Assembly (NCBI GenBank): GCA_020635085.1
Contig: JACKAL010000004.1
Coordinates: 124,001-188,000, forward strand
Direction: 5' to 3'
Origin: Pseudobdellovibrionaceae bacterium
GTDB taxonomy: Bacteria > Bdellovibrionota > Bdellovibrionia > Bdellovibrionales > JAGQZY01
Length of the DNA stretch: 64,000 nt
Shown here: positions 26,043 to 35,712 of the stretch, one piece after another
Numbering within the stretch: the first letter of the stretch is position 1
Layout of the letters: every line of letters starts with the position of its first letter
Made by a program: the position numbers and the translations under genes
Notes under the pieces: model-generated
Databases searched by the model: none
What the model saw: the letters and a program-made list of their open reading frames with translations, nothing else
What the model was told of the DNA's origin: nothing

Positions 26043-26768
26043 ATGCGCACGTATTTTTTTATTCTTATCTTGCTCTTTAGCCACTCCGTAGTGGCACAAC
26101 AAACAGCGGAAAAATCAAAAACCCCAACCAATGATCAAGACGAGACAGAGGTGGTCTGTGAAGTCGATTCTAAACTGACGGATATCTCTTACGAAGATTT
26201 ACGAAAAAAATTAGAAGCTGTCCTTAGCGAAAAAAATAAGTCTCTAACTTTTCTTGACCTACGCGCACTACAAGCCCAAATGGATATCATGGTCGGCCAT
26301 CTTATTTCTGAAAGTGAAATGAGCAAACCAAATGCTCTGGTATTTTTAGAACGCACTAAAGAATATTATGAGCAGCTTGGTAATTTACTCGATAAAACAA
26401 AAGAAAATGCCAAAATCATCAAAGAAAATCACGTGGTACCACTGGCAGCAGTAACCTCTATGAAGGCAGAAATGGATAAGTGTTACGGTCTACAGACCCA
26501 GTATGCAGATATTTTTAGTATTCTCTCAAAACTCAATCGTGACCTCAATGAAATACTCATGATGTCTCCCAGTCGTTTAAATGCTCAGAAAGAAAAAGTA
26601 AAAAATCTCCTTACACAAGTAAAACGTCTTCCAGAAGAACAAAAAATTAATTCTTCGGATTTGGTTGAAAATTTAAATTTTATGCAAATGCAAATTAATA
26701 CCGTCACGCAAACTTTTGATTTCAATTCAAAAATCATTCAACTGGCAACAAGCACTTCTCCATATTAA
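26043..26768 (+). CDS. Exported helical protein of unknown function
   Basis: A 241-residue protein with a clear signal peptide (MRTYFFILILLFSHSVVAQQ). The mature part is almost wholly helical and charged, with coiled-coil-like stretches (LEAVLSEKNKSLTFLDLR, ERTKEYYEQLGNLLDKTKEN) and two Cys residues (VVCEVD and DKCYGL) that could form a disulfide. No named domain was recognised. It stands alone between a terminator and the convergent ABC gene, 48 bp away. Confidence 0.7.
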   Translation: MRTYFFILILLFSHSVVAQQTAEKSKTPTNDQDETEVVCEVDSKLTDISYEDLRKKLEAVLSEKNKSLTFLDLRALQAQMDIMVGHLISESEMSKPNALVFLERTKEYYEQLGNLLDKTKENAKIIKENHVVPLAAVTSMKAEMDKCYGLQTQYADIFSILSKLNRDLNEILMMSPSRLNAQKEKVKNLLTQVKRLPEEQKINSSDLVENLNFMQMQINTVTQTFDFNSKIIQLATSTSPY

Positions 26769-26815
26769 AAAACTATAGGGCAACTCTTGTATATGGGAAA
26801 ACAACACTAAAAATT

Positions 26816-28522
26816 TTAGAAGAGCTCCATTGCTTGGCCTGGAATGGATTGTAATAATGACTTCGTGTATTCGTGTTGTGGATTAGAAAAAATTTGATCA
26901 CTTTCACCGAATTCAACCACTTCGCCGTTCTTCATGACAATAATTCGATCTGACATAAATCGCACGACCGCCAAATCATGAGAAATAAAGACATAAGACA
27001 TGTTAAACTCATCGCGCAAATCTAAAAGTAAATTAAGAATTTGTGCCTGCACTGAAACATCTAATGCAGAAACACTTTCGTCACATATAAGAACATCTGG
27101 CTTTAGAGCTAAGGCTCTAGCAATACAAATACGCTGTCTTTGCCCTCCAGAAAATTCATGGGGATAGCGCAACAACCAGCTTGAATCCAGTCCTACTTTA
27201 CTCATCAGTTCCTGAGCCAGATGTTGCCGCTCTTCACGATTCTTACCAATACCGTGCACGACCATGGGCTCCGTAATGGCGCTAAGAATGGTACGTTTAG
27301 GATTAAGCGATGAGTAGGGATCTTGAAAAATCAATTGCATATGCTGGCGCTGTTCGATCATTTTATTTTTTGAAAGAATTGTTAGTTCATTACCCAATAA
27401 AACAATTTTACCGCTAGTCGGAGAGGTAAGCATCATCAACGTTTTTCCAAGAGTTGATTTGCCACTTCCGGATTCACCGACAAGTCCAATCACTTCTCCT
27501 CGGCGTAAATCAAAATTAATATTTTGGCAGGCTTTATTCCAACCAATATTTCGTTTTAATAATGGCGATTTCTTTTCATAATACTTGCTAAGTGATTTTA
27601 CTTGTAAAACAGATTCAGCATTTTTTAAATCCCTTAATTGTTTCTTTTTTAATTGATCGATATCGAAAACTTTCGCCTTACCGCTCGCATCTACATAATC
27701 GTTCAGGGTGGGCATGCGCACACGATTGGCATGTAAATGGGGACGGCAATTTAATAAACCCTTCGTATAGGGGTGTTGTGGACTGTGGAATATTTTAGCC
27801 GTATCTCCTTGCTCGACCAGCTTGCCCTGGTACATGATACAAACTTTATCGGTACGATCTGCCACTAATCCCAAATCGTGAGTGATAAATATCATACTCA
27901 TGTTATATTTCTGCTTCAGCCCTTCTAGCAAATCCAATACTTGTTTTTGAATTGTGACGTCTAAAGCCGTTGTTGGCTCATCGGCGATAAGTAATTTCGG
28001 ACGACACGCAATGGCCATTGCAATCATCACCCTCTGTCTCTGTCCACCGCTCATTTCATGGGGATAGGAAGAAAAACGTTGTTCCGGATCGGGAATACCC
28101 ACCTCGCGCAAAAGCTCTACTGTTTTTTCGGCGGCTTCTTTAGAATTTTTGCAACTATTATGAACAATCAAAGCCTCAGACACTTGCGAACCGATGGTAA
28201 AGACTGGGTTCAAACTCGTCATCGGTTCTTGAAAAATCATAGAAATTTCTTTACCACGAATGGCACGCATCTTGGTCGGAGACAAACTTAATAGATCTTT
28301 ACCTAAAAAAGAAATATGCCCAGCTACCGTTGCCGACTGTGCATTGAGTAAGCGCAAGAGAGCTAAACTGGTGACCGTTTTTCCAGAACCAGACTCTCCC
28401 ACGATGCCTAACGTTTGCCCCTGCTCCAATGAAAAAGAAACAGAATCAACCACCCGGTTTTTATTTCCATTGCGCGAAAAATCAATAGTTAAATTTTTTA
28501 CTTCGAGTAGTTGTTCTCCCAT
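26816..28522 (-). CDS. Tandem-ATPase peptide ABC transporter protein (DppD-DppF / YejF type)
   Basis: One polypeptide with two ABC ATPase domains, as in YejF or fused DppD-DppF, powering peptide or related import at the inner membrane. The first half has Walker A GESGSGKTVT, signature MSGGQRQRV and Walker B LLIADEPT. It ends with the oligopeptide/dipeptide C-terminal extension (HPYTKGLLNCRPHL). The second half has GESGSGKSTLG, SGGQRQRICIARAL and a Walker B LICDESVSALD, in which Ser replaces the usual Pro. The ATG at 28520-28522 was chosen over an in-frame TTG twelve codons upstream because the domain begins there. No permease is nearby. Confidence 0.92.
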   Translation of the reverse strand: MGEQLLEVKNLTIDFSRNGNKNRVVDSVSFSLEQGQTLGIVGESGSGKTVTSLALLRLLNAQSATVAGHISFLGKDLLSLSPTKMRAIRGKEISMIFQEPMTSLNPVFTIGSQVSEALIVHNSCKNSKEAAEKTVELLREVGIPDPEQRFSSYPHEMSGGQRQRVMIAMAIACRPKLLIADEPTTALDVTIQKQVLDLLEGLKQKYNMSMIFITHDLGLVADRTDKVCIMYQGKLVEQGDTAKIFHSPQHPYTKGLLNCRPHLHANRVRMPTLNDYVDASGKAKVFDIDQLKKKQLRDLKNAESVLQVKSLSKYYEKKSPLLKRNIGWNKACQNINFDLRRGEVIGLVGESGSGKSTLGKTLMMLTSPTSGKIVLLGNELTILSKNKMIEQRQHMQLIFQDPYSSLNPKRTILSAITEPMVVHGIGKNREERQHLAQELMSKVGLDSSWLLRYPHEFSGGQRQRICIARALALKPDVLICDESVSALDVSVQAQILNLLLDLRDEFNMSYVFISHDLAVVRFMSDRIIVMKNGEVVEFGESDQIFSNPQHEYTKSLLQSIPGQAMELF

Positions 28523-28704
28523 AAAAGTAAGCTTAACTATAGTTAAAATGATACTCAACCGCTTTTTAAATAAAACTCAGGTCAGTGAATAAAAACGACT
28601 AAAAGAGGTACGAACCCCTCACATGAATAGAAACTACGGCGATTCCCTTACCACTCCTCGTCAGTCTATCCTACTTATGGATAAACGGCCACACGCTTTA
28701 ACTG

Positions 28705-29367
28705 TCAGTTTTGATGAGCTCTTTTTTTCATCGCTATGGTTAACCCTTCAGATGTGGGAATCATGCAAGACACAAATCTTTTATCGCTAAAAATCTTTTG
28801 GTTAAAGATATGCATGGCATACGCCATAGAGTTTGGCACTTCTCGTTTACCGGGGTCAAAAACTTCGCCAAATAAAAATGTGTTGTCTCCAACGATTAAA
28901 CCACCAGGATTTACATGCTCCATGGCATACTGAAGATAGGCGGGGTAAGCTTTTTTATTCGCATCAATAAATATCAAATCGAACATATTATGGGTTAGTG
29001 AACTCCGTAAAACCTCGAGTGCATCTCCACATATCAACTGACAACGTGAATCGTGAAGATTTTTTTGGGCAATTTCGTAGTGCTGAATATCTCGCTCAAT
29101 ACTTATGAGATGCCCTTCTTGTGGCAATACACTTAAAAACCAAGTAGTGGAATAACCATATTGAGTACCGATTTCTAAAATAGACCGTACATTTAAAGCC
29201 TGAATCAAAAACGCCAGGAAAAAACCCTCAGTATCTCCTATATTAATACCCAATTTTTCGTCTTTTTTGAGCTGTTCACTTATAAAAGTAAGCGTTGGGG
29301 GACGCTGCCAATCCATTAAATTTGCTAGATAATTTTCGAATTCTTGACTGTCTTTTCGCATGGCCAT
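28705..29367 (-). CDS. SAM-dependent O-methyltransferase (COMT/CCoAOMT-like)
   Basis: A 220-residue cytosolic class I methyltransferase of the O-methyltransferase family 3. Motif I is ILEIGTQYGYSTTWFL. Then come ISIERDIQHYEIAQKNL, DLIFIDANKKAYPAYL with the metal/substrate Asp region, and GGLIVGDNTFLFG with the Asp-Asn pair typical of these divalent-metal enzymes. The substrate is unknown. The 145 bp between it and the ABC gene shows no recognisable element. Confidence 0.88.
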   Translation of the reverse strand: MAMRKDSQEFENYLANLMDWQRPPTLTFISEQLKKDEKLGINIGDTEGFFLAFLIQALNVRSILEIGTQYGYSTTWFLSVLPQEGHLISIERDIQHYEIAQKNLHDSRCQLICGDALEVLRSSLTHNMFDLIFIDANKKAYPAYLQYAMEHVNPGGLIVGDNTFLFGEVFDPGKREVPNSMAYAMHIFNQKIFSDKRFVSCMIPTSEGLTIAMKKRAHQN

Positions 29368-29579
29368 CCCCTGAATGTTTCCCAGATCTTTATTATGAAA
29401 TCACCCTAAAGTCATTGGATATGAATGACGGTGATGCGTGAGCTGAACAAGGGTTCTAAATTATTAATCGAGTATTTTCTTCATACTTCATAGATTCCTC
29501 TTCGGTTTTCTCTTACATCTTGGTACAACTTCGGCACCAACTAAAACGTATATTTGTCAATAAGACTGAGAGGAATGCT

Positions 29580-30707
29580 ATGTTGAAATTTTTAAGTATT
29601 CTGTGCCTACTTATTACCAGCACGGTTCAAGCGAAAGTTAACCGCCCCACTCAATATGTTCTTTTAGCTTTTGATGGCTCTAAGAGTGTCCCTTTTTGGA
29701 AAGAATCTCGCGCCTTTGCAGCGGAAAATAAAATTGGTTTTACCTATTTTGCAAGTGGCGTTTATTTTCTAGCTGATGCCGATAAGAATAACTATGTCGA
29801 ACCTAAAATGGGCGTTGGTAAAAGCAACATCGGTTTTGGTGGAGCTAAAGCAGACATCCCCGTTCGTTTAGAACAAATGCAAGCTGCTATGGAAGAGGGT
29901 CACGAGGTGGCATCGCATGCAAATGCTCACTTCGATGGTTCATCGTATACACAAAAAATGTGGGATAGCGAATTTTCTCAATTTACCTCGCTTATGTTAA
30001 AAGCTTGGAAAAATAATGGTGCTGCTAAAAAAGAGCCTGACTACTGGAAAGACTATTTTACTAATCATGTTGTCGGATTTCGCGCGCCACTTCTTGGTGT
30101 AGGCACTGGTCTATGGCCTGCTTTAAAAGACAATGGTTATCTTTATGATACAAGTCGCGTTGATAAAATCAGTTATTGGCCAAAACAGATCAACGGTATT
30201 TGGAACTTTCCTCTTGCCGGGGTAAAAATATACGGAACAACAAAAAATACCCTGAGCATGGATTACAATTTTTATTATTCTCAGTCTAAGGGTGCTGCTG
30301 GACCAGAGAGTAAGTATAAAGAATACGAAGATCAAATGTACAAAACATACATGAACTACTTCCAGAGCAACTACTACGGTAACCGTGCTCCAGTGCATAT
30401 CGGTCACCATTTTTCTAAATGGAATGGTGGAGCGTATTGGAAAGCTATGCAACATTTTGCGAAATCTGTATGTTCTCAACCAGAAGTGAAGTGTGTGACC
30501 TATAAAGAACTTATGGGATTTATGGAAGAAAACAAAGGCAATATCGATGCTTATCAAAAAGGAGATTTTGAAAAACTTATTGCTCCCAAAAATCTTGAGA
30601 TCAAACTTTCGAAAAAGACTCAAGACCTAAGCGAAATGGAGCTTAACCAGCTTCGTGCGAATCAACTTAATCTACACTTCAATACCCACGACGGCGAAGA
30701 AGAGTAG
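29580..30707 (+). CDS. Exported polysaccharide deacetylase-like protein (NodB homology)
   Basis: A 375-residue secreted NodB-homology protein that probably deacetylates an N-acetylated sugar polymer such as peptidoglycan or chitin. The ATG at 29580 with GAGAGG upstream was chosen over the longer open frame, and it gives a proper signal peptide (LSILCLLITSTVQAK). Motif 1 reads AFDGS instead of TFDDG, so the second Asp, a metal ligand in the family, is Gly. Motif 2 is SHANAH with both His, motif 3 FRAP is present, and a late GHHFSKWNGG may supply motif 5. Peptidoglycan deacetylation is a known part of Bdellovibrio prey modification, but the altered motif 1 leaves activity open. Confidence 0.82.
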   Translation: MLKFLSILCLLITSTVQAKVNRPTQYVLLAFDGSKSVPFWKESRAFAAENKIGFTYFASGVYFLADADKNNYVEPKMGVGKSNIGFGGAKADIPVRLEQMQAAMEEGHEVASHANAHFDGSSYTQKMWDSEFSQFTSLMLKAWKNNGAAKKEPDYWKDYFTNHVVGFRAPLLGVGTGLWPALKDNGYLYDTSRVDKISYWPKQINGIWNFPLAGVKIYGTTKNTLSMDYNFYYSQSKGAAGPESKYKEYEDQMYKTYMNYFQSNYYGNRAPVHIGHHFSKWNGGAYWKAMQHFAKSVCSQPEVKCVTYKELMGFMEENKGNIDAYQKGDFEKLIAPKNLEIKLSKKTQDLSEMELNQLRANQLNLHFNTHDGEEE

Positions 30708-30779
30708 TAGTTATTTAAAACCATTTTTGATTCGTTCTTGATTTGATATTTTCTTTAAGAAAACTGAATCATAAGTAAT

Positions 30780-30813
30780 AAAACCTGCAGGAAACTTCAG
30801 GTTTTATTTTTTT
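30780..30813 (+). terminator. Rho-independent terminator after the deacetylase gene
   Basis: AAAACCTG and CAGGTTTT form an 8-bp stem around ten bases and are followed by ATTTTTTT. The site lies between the convergent deacetylase and response-regulator genes and could act for both. Confidence 0.8.
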
Positions 30814-30818
30814 AATCT

Positions 30819-31319
30819 CTAGGACTGTTTAATTTTTAAAAGCTTAGAAACAACAGCTTTGATGTAATCCACATCGAAGGGTTTTTTAATATACTCATCG
30901 GCGCCCAAATTCATCCCTTTTTTGACATCAAGATCACTGGTTTTACCGGAAACAAAAATGAGAGGAATATTTTTTAAGTCTTCATGCTCTTTGAGAAGCT
31001 TTGCGAGCTCATAACCGTTAATCCACGGGAGCCCAATATCCAAAATGATTAAATCGATGGGGGAATCATCCAACACAGAGGCCAACTGCGTACCATCCGC
31101 TGCGGTTTTAACCTTAAAACCCTCACCCTCAAAAATGCGCTTCATTGCCGCACGCATAGTCTCATCATCTTCGATAATGAGAAGGCACTTGCTTTCTTTA
31201 TTGGTGCGCAATTTGCGAAATTCTTCGAGACTCACCACACTTTCCTGCGTCAGGCGCTCCTTGGTGAGTTTCTCAATTTTATCGACTAGAATTTTTGTAT
31301 CTAAGGATTTTTTTGCCAC
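30819..31319 (-). CDS. Single-domain response regulator with N-terminal extension
   Basis: A 166-residue cytosolic phosphoacceptor protein. About 44 N-terminal residues, helical and charged, precede a complete receiver domain: acidic pair EDD at 50-52, phosphoacceptor Asp 94 in LIILDIGLP, Ser in FVSGK and Lys in YIKKPF. There is no output domain, so it works by protein contact, like CheY or Spo0F. It starts 15 bp after trxB and is probably co-transcribed with it. The partner kinase is not in the window. Confidence 0.92.
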   Translation of the reverse strand: MAKKSLDTKILVDKIEKLTKERLTQESVVSLEEFRKLRTNKESKCLLIIEDDETMRAAMKRIFEGEGFKVKTAADGTQLASVLDDSPIDLIILDIGLPWINGYELAKLLKEHEDLKNIPLIFVSGKTSDLDVKKGMNLGADEYIKKPFDVDYIKAVVSKLLKIKQS

Positions 31320-31334
31320 GGCAACCAGTATAGC

Positions 31335-32264
31335 CTAATGCCCGTGCTGTTCCAACCATCTCTCACAATCAATGGCAGCCATACATCCAGTTCCCGCCGC
31401 CGTAATCGCTTGTCGGTACACGTGGTCCGCTACATCGCCCGCTGCAAAAACACCCTCGACAGAAGTATAGGTCGAGTGGGCTTTTGTGGTCAGGTAACCC
31501 ACATCGTTCATTGCGAGCGCGCCTTTAAACAACTCTGTATTGGGTTTGTGTCCGATGGCGATAAACACCCCTTCCACGGATTTTTCTGTGGTTTCATTGG
31601 TATTTAAATTGCGAATAATGATCGACTCCACCGATTTGTTCCCTTTGATTTCGGCGATCTCAGAATTCCAGATCACAGATATTTTAGGGTTATTTAAAGC
31701 TTTATCCGCCATAATCTTAGATGCGCGGAAACTATCGCGACGATGGATAATCGTAACATGCGATGCAAAACGCGTCAGAAAAGTGGCCTCTTCCATCGCG
31801 GTATCTCCACCACCGACAATCACCACCTCTTGGTTTCTAAAGAACGCACCATCGCAGGTGGCACACGCTGAAACCCCGCGACCTAAGAATTTGCGCTCTG
31901 ATTCAATTCCTAAATATTTAGCACTTGCTCCGGTGGAAATAATCAGCGAACGGGCTTGATACATATCATTACCCACCCACACTTTGAATGGACGGCTTGA
32001 GAAATCCACCTTGGTGACGTTGCGAGCTAAGAAACGCGTACCAAAACGCTCGGCTTGTTTTTTCATAACAGACATAAGCTCTGGTCCCATAACCCCATCA
32101 GGAAATCCTGGAAAATTCTCCACATCGGTGGTGGTCATGAGCTGACCGCCCACTTCTTCCCCTTCGATCATGAAGGGTTTAAGCAATGCTCGAGATGTAT
32201 AAATCGCTGCCGTTAATCCAGCTGGTCCCGATCCAATAATAATGACATTTTCCACCTGACTCAT
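31335..32264 (-). CDS. trxB: Thioredoxin reductase
   Basis: A cytosolic flavoenzyme that reduces thioredoxin with NADPH. The start at 32264 (MSQVENVIIIGSGPAG) has AGGAG close upstream and matches the family; the open frame runs 19 codons further. Features are the FAD motif GSGPAGLTAA, the redox pair CATC in ACATCDGAFF, the NADPH motif VGGGDTAMEE, and the closing FAD block VFAAGDVADHVYRQAITAAGTGCMAA. The length of 309 residues is normal. The following response regulator is 15 bp away. Confidence 0.97.
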   Translation of the reverse strand: MSQVENVIIIGSGPAGLTAAIYTSRALLKPFMIEGEEVGGQLMTTTDVENFPGFPDGVMGPELMSVMKKQAERFGTRFLARNVTKVDFSSRPFKVWVGNDMYQARSLIISTGASAKYLGIESERKFLGRGVSACATCDGAFFRNQEVVIVGGGDTAMEEATFLTRFASHVTIIHRRDSFRASKIMADKALNNPKISVIWNSEIAEIKGNKSVESIIIRNLNTNETTEKSVEGVFIAIGHKPNTELFKGALAMNDVGYLTTKAHSTYTSVEGVFAAGDVADHVYRQAITAAGTGCMAAIDCERWLEQHGH

Positions 32265-32364
32265 AAATCTCCTTCTCTTAAAGCCCGAATCGTAAGACCG
32301 ACCTGGTTTTGGGTGCTCCATTACGGTAACTCACAGTAAAAGGGAGACTATACTCATAAATAGA

Positions 32365-32997
32365 TTAAAGCGTATAGACTTTGTGCCAAGCGGCCTGAGG
32401 ATCTAGGGCCCAGTGCACGAATTCACGGCCCACATCCACTGGCGAGTAAATAGTATGTGCTTCACGTGCCGCCGCATTTACAGGCAACATATCCGTATCC
32501 ATATAGGGAGGGCTAAAAAGACGTAAATCTTTCCCGCCAAGCTCTTCTCCACGAACAGATGCCACAAATCCTTTCAAACCATGTTTAGCAGCGCTGTAGC
32601 TAGAGGCTTGAGGATCGGGGCTTGATTCAGCCACAGAGGATCCCACTAAAATAATTTGTTGGCAATAATCCGCACGCAAACAGTGATGGGTAATACGTAA
32701 GGGAGACAGAAGAGACACCTGGAGAGCCCAATCGTGATCCTTCCATTCTTTTTTTAAGTACGAACCATAGGGACCAGCTCCCGCAACACAAAAGACCCTC
32801 TCCGGTTTTTCCTGATCCATTTTATCAAGAAGCTCTCCAACCTGATCTTGGCGCGAAAGATCGCATACAAACTGCACCCGAGGGTCTGCCTTGCGCGATG
32901 TCACGCAGCACACATCCTGGGGTTGCATTTCTCCCCATGTGTCTACAATAGCTTTTCCCAGGCCGCGACGGCCACCAATTACGAATATTTTGCTCAT
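32365..32997 (-). CDS. Short SDR-family oxidoreductase
   Basis: A 210-residue SDR. The Rossmann motif GGRRGLGKAI, with Arg-Arg in the loop, suggests NADP binding. A diverged NAG-like motif (VAGAGPYG), the Ser in VGSSVAESS and YSAAKHGLKG with catalytic Tyr and Lys are present. ATG at 32997 was chosen over two upstream in-frame starts because GAGA lies six bases before it. The gene is divergent from the ferredoxin gene, with only 27 bp between starts. Substrate unknown. Confidence 0.85.
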   Translation of the reverse strand: MSKIFVIGGRRGLGKAIVDTWGEMQPQDVCCVTSRKADPRVQFVCDLSRQDQVGELLDKMDQEKPERVFCVAGAGPYGSYLKKEWKDHDWALQVSLLSPLRITHHCLRADYCQQIILVGSSVAESSPDPQASSYSAAKHGLKGFVASVRGEELGGKDLRLFSPPYMDTDMLPVNAAAREAHTIYSPVDVGREFVHWALDPQAAWHKVYTL

Positions 32998-33024
32998 CCT
33001 CATTCTCGTCGGTACACTTATAAC

Positions 33025-33303
33025 ATGCACATAAAGCTCCCCCAACTGAATAAAATCCTTTCAGCCGAGGAAAATGAAAATCTCTTTTCCCTTTTAAGAC
33101 GCAGTGGTGTGCCTATTGCGTCCTCGTGCAGCGGAGATGGGGTTTGTGGAAAATGTGTCGTACAAGTTATGCACGGTCAACTCGAAGCCATAGGACCTCT
33201 CGAACAAGAACTCAAAACAAAATACTCCTTAGCAGATAACGAGCGCATCAGCTGCCAATGCCTTGTTAAAAGCGACCTCACCATCACCACAACATATTGG
33301 TAA
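33025..33303 (+). CDS. [2Fe-2S] ferredoxin, adrenodoxin-like spacing
   Basis: A 92-residue ferredoxin. The cluster ligands are Cys 35, 41 and 44 (SSCSGDGVCGKC) and a fourth from SCQC near residue 77-79. The C-x5-C-x2-C spacing is that of adrenodoxin/ISC-type rather than plant-type ferredoxins. ATG at 33025 fits the family start (MHIKLPQL); the frame is open upstream, but that part overlaps the divergent SDR gene. The redox partner is unknown; the adjacent SDR uses a nicotinamide cofactor and is not an obvious partner. Confidence 0.9.
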   Translation: MHIKLPQLNKILSAEENENLFSLLRRSGVPIASSCSGDGVCGKCVVQVMHGQLEAIGPLEQELKTKYSLADNERISCQCLVKSDLTITTTYW

Positions 33304-33446
33304 TTTTTTTTCGCCGGGCGCTTATTCCCACCAAATCCTTTTTATAAATTAAGGGCTGCTCGCACTTCAGTTCGCGTTGCCGAGAGCATGTTTGTACGGA
33401 CATTGGTACATCCCTTGCGATAGGGAGCCTCATAAGGAGGTCAGAT

Positions 33447-34799
33447 ATGACTAAAGCGCAATATAGACTGATTTGTATGATATTTTTCTCGGTTTTCGGA
33501 TTTATTTCCTGCTCAAAGGAAAAAACCGTGGAGTATAAACAAGATTCTTTTCGTCCGCAGGATATTACCTTTCGACAAAAAGACAGTAGTTCGATCACCC
33601 TGAAGGGTATTCAACAGTTGGACCTCGCAACCGCCATTGAAATCCATGCGGTAGACACTCAAAATACTATTAGCAAACTGGATATTACTGCGACCTGCCG
33701 TACGCCCTATGGCATGAGCTCTCACAGCAATACTACCACCTGGCTTAACCCCACACACATTGCCATCTTAAATGTTCTTCCCAATGATATTCTTCTCAAC
33801 ACAACAGATGAACCGGTTTACTGTGATTTTGTGTTTGCCGCGCAAAATAACTTAACCTCCACTTACAGCACCGAAAAAAATATCGTCATCAATAATCTCA
33901 ATCATTTCTCCAATCTTCCTGAGTCCCATCTGTTCCAAAAAGAAAAATTTATGTGGGAACAGTGGCACAAGCAAGATGTTGGTATTCATATCCCGAGTGA
34001 AATGACCCTAAAGTGTTCTGAATTTGCTCAACTGCAAAAAGAAACACCTGAAACCATTTCTTTAGAAGCATTATTGCCAGCTCAAAAACTTTGGGAGAAG
34101 GACCTTAAGTCCATTGTGCAAAAATGTCGTGCTCTTTATCGTACAAAAGACAAAACATATCTCTCACCTCTTTTTGTTTTAGTTCTGCCGCAAAAGCGAC
34201 CGACCATCGAAAGTTATTACACCTTCACAAATAACGATGGAATTATCGACAATATTTTTTTTATAAAATATAAGCTCGACAATTCCAATTCTTTTCCCAT
34301 AAAAATTTATGCCAATATCAATAATAGCGCGCTCCATCTCCGTTCCTTCTATGAAGGCCTCGGCAAGGTGCAGATGGGACGAATCTTGGAACTGCCTATA
34401 CGCTGGTTCTTACAGGATGAAATGATTGTCAGCAACTTTGACCGGGTACCTATAGAAATTCCCCCTCATGAGACAGTGCAATTGGCGGCAAAAATATTTT
34501 TAGAAAAAGCTGTCAACTGTAAAAATGTTCCTGGAGGAATAGCCGTTCCCTATCCTTTCCGAGGATTTAATTTTGAATTAAACCAAGACGTGCCTTTTTA
34601 TCTGGATACCTATTTCGAACCCATACCCCAATTACCGATTCAAGCGCGTACTCCTAATTTTTCCTCTCTTTCGCCACTTCACTACTGGCATCTATATAGT
34701 CCCGAAGATCTTAAAACAAACTTAAAAACGATTCCGGATGTGATAGGTCATTTACAAGGACAACCGATGAAGAGTTTTGCTCCCCATCCGTGTATCTAA
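33447..34799 (+). CDS. Lipoprotein of unknown function
   Basis: A 450-residue lipoprotein. AAGGAGG precedes the ATG, and the signal ends VFGFISC with Cys 22 or so as anchor. The sequence looks mainly beta (TLKGIQQLDLATAIEIHAVD, IAILNVLPNDILL). It includes a middle helical part with several Cys (TLKCSEFAQ, VQKCRALY) and closes with PIQARTPNFSSLSPLHYWHL. No named domain was recognised. It is monocistronic, ending in a strong terminator. Confidence 0.72.
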   Translation: MTKAQYRLICMIFFSVFGFISCSKEKTVEYKQDSFRPQDITFRQKDSSSITLKGIQQLDLATAIEIHAVDTQNTISKLDITATCRTPYGMSSHSNTTTWLNPTHIAILNVLPNDILLNTTDEPVYCDFVFAAQNNLTSTYSTEKNIVINNLNHFSNLPESHLFQKEKFMWEQWHKQDVGIHIPSEMTLKCSEFAQLQKETPETISLEALLPAQKLWEKDLKSIVQKCRALYRTKDKTYLSPLFVLVLPQKRPTIESYYTFTNNDGIIDNIFFIKYKLDNSNSFPIKIYANINNSALHLRSFYEGLGKVQMGRILELPIRWFLQDEMIVSNFDRVPIEIPPHETVQLAAKIFLEKAVNCKNVPGGIAVPYPFRGFNFELNQDVPFYLDTYFEPIPQLPIQARTPNFSSLSPLHYWHLYSPEDLKTNLKTIPDVIGHLQGQPMKSFAPHPCI

Positions 34800-34831
34800 T
34801 ACGAAATGTAAATGTTTTAATCCATTAGCAT

Positions 34832-34868
34832 AAGGCGACTCTTTAAAAAACGAGTCGCCTTTTAATTT
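34832..34868 (+). terminator. Rho-independent terminator
   Basis: AAGGCGACTC and GAGTCGCCTT form a perfect 10-bp stem around TTTAAAAAAC, followed by TTAATTTT. It lies 33 bp after the lipoprotein gene and before the convergent trmB. Confidence 0.88.
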
Positions 34869-34928
34869 TAACGACCATTGATGTTTCAATAGAACACTCA
34901 AATGATCTCAAAAGACGCTTGAGGATGC

Positions 34929-35639
34929 TTAAGCACCCTCATATTTGCTAAGAGAAAAGTAAAAAATCGGCTGATGTTTTCGCAAAAAAAGACTTTCAAA
35001 TTGGGTTTTGAAGTTTTCTTTGGCCCATAATGATTGATGAAGATCCTCGCTATAAGAGGTGAGAGTAAAGGGAGTTTTTGTCGCTTGTGAACGTGCAAAA
35101 CAAAAATAATCGTAATGATCCGTTTTAAATTCCAAAACACCGCCTGGCTGTAAAACTTCAAATGCAGACAGTAAAAAAGGAACTTGCATAAGACGATTTT
35201 TTTGTTGGCGCAACTTTGGCCACGGGTCTGGAAAATGAATAATAATTTTTTCCACTTCATTAGGTGCGAAGTACTCCGTCAGAGACTTCACAGGACCTAA
35301 AACCATTCGCGCATTGGCGCAATTATGGCTGCGCGCCCGCGCTATACTCTGCACAAGAGTTTTAAACTTGATCTCAAAACCTACGAGCGAAACATGTGGA
35401 TTCTTCTGTGCATAATGTGCAAAGTGAAACCCATTCCCTGTACCAATCTCCACGTGAAGGGAATTCTTTGACGCAAAAATATCGTTTGCCCACTGACCAG
35501 GCAATTGCTTGGCCCGCTCTTCCGTTAAAATCCAATCTCCGTAGTCTTGCATACGGCGGATGTAAGGATTAATAAATTTGCGGCCTTCTAAGTACGAATA
35601 CATAGAATGCGAAGTACCAAAATTTCTACCAGACTGCAA
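34929..35639 (-). CDS. trmB: tRNA (guanine-N7-)-methyltransferase
   Basis: A cytosolic SAM enzyme that makes m7G46 in tRNA variable loops. It has EIGTGNGFHFAHYA (SAM motif I), VGFEIKFKTLVQSIARA and the family signature FPDPWPK followed by KNRLMQ. The long start is a TTG; an in-frame ATG at 35603 (MYSYLEGRKF) is a possible alternative. Neither has a convincing ribosome site. It is divergent from ggt. Confidence 0.93.
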   Translation of the reverse strand: MQSGRNFGTSHSMYSYLEGRKFINPYIRRMQDYGDWILTEERAKQLPGQWANDIFASKNSLHVEIGTGNGFHFAHYAQKNPHVSLVGFEIKFKTLVQSIARARSHNCANARMVLGPVKSLTEYFAPNEVEKIIIHFPDPWPKLRQQKNRLMQVPFLLSAFEVLQPGGVLEFKTDHYDYFCFARSQATKTPFTLTSYSEDLHQSLWAKENFKTQFESLFLRKHQPIFYFSLSKYEGA

Positions 35640-35712
35640 CTCCTAGAACATGTTGCCTAAATGGCTTAGAGTCCATAAACTCGATGACACCCCCAATGGA
35701 AAGGATAGGAGC

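Noticed and set aside
28590..28640. tRNA-like T-arm sequence (GGTACGAACCCC)
   Set aside because: No acceptor, D or anticodon stems can be drawn around it on either strand.
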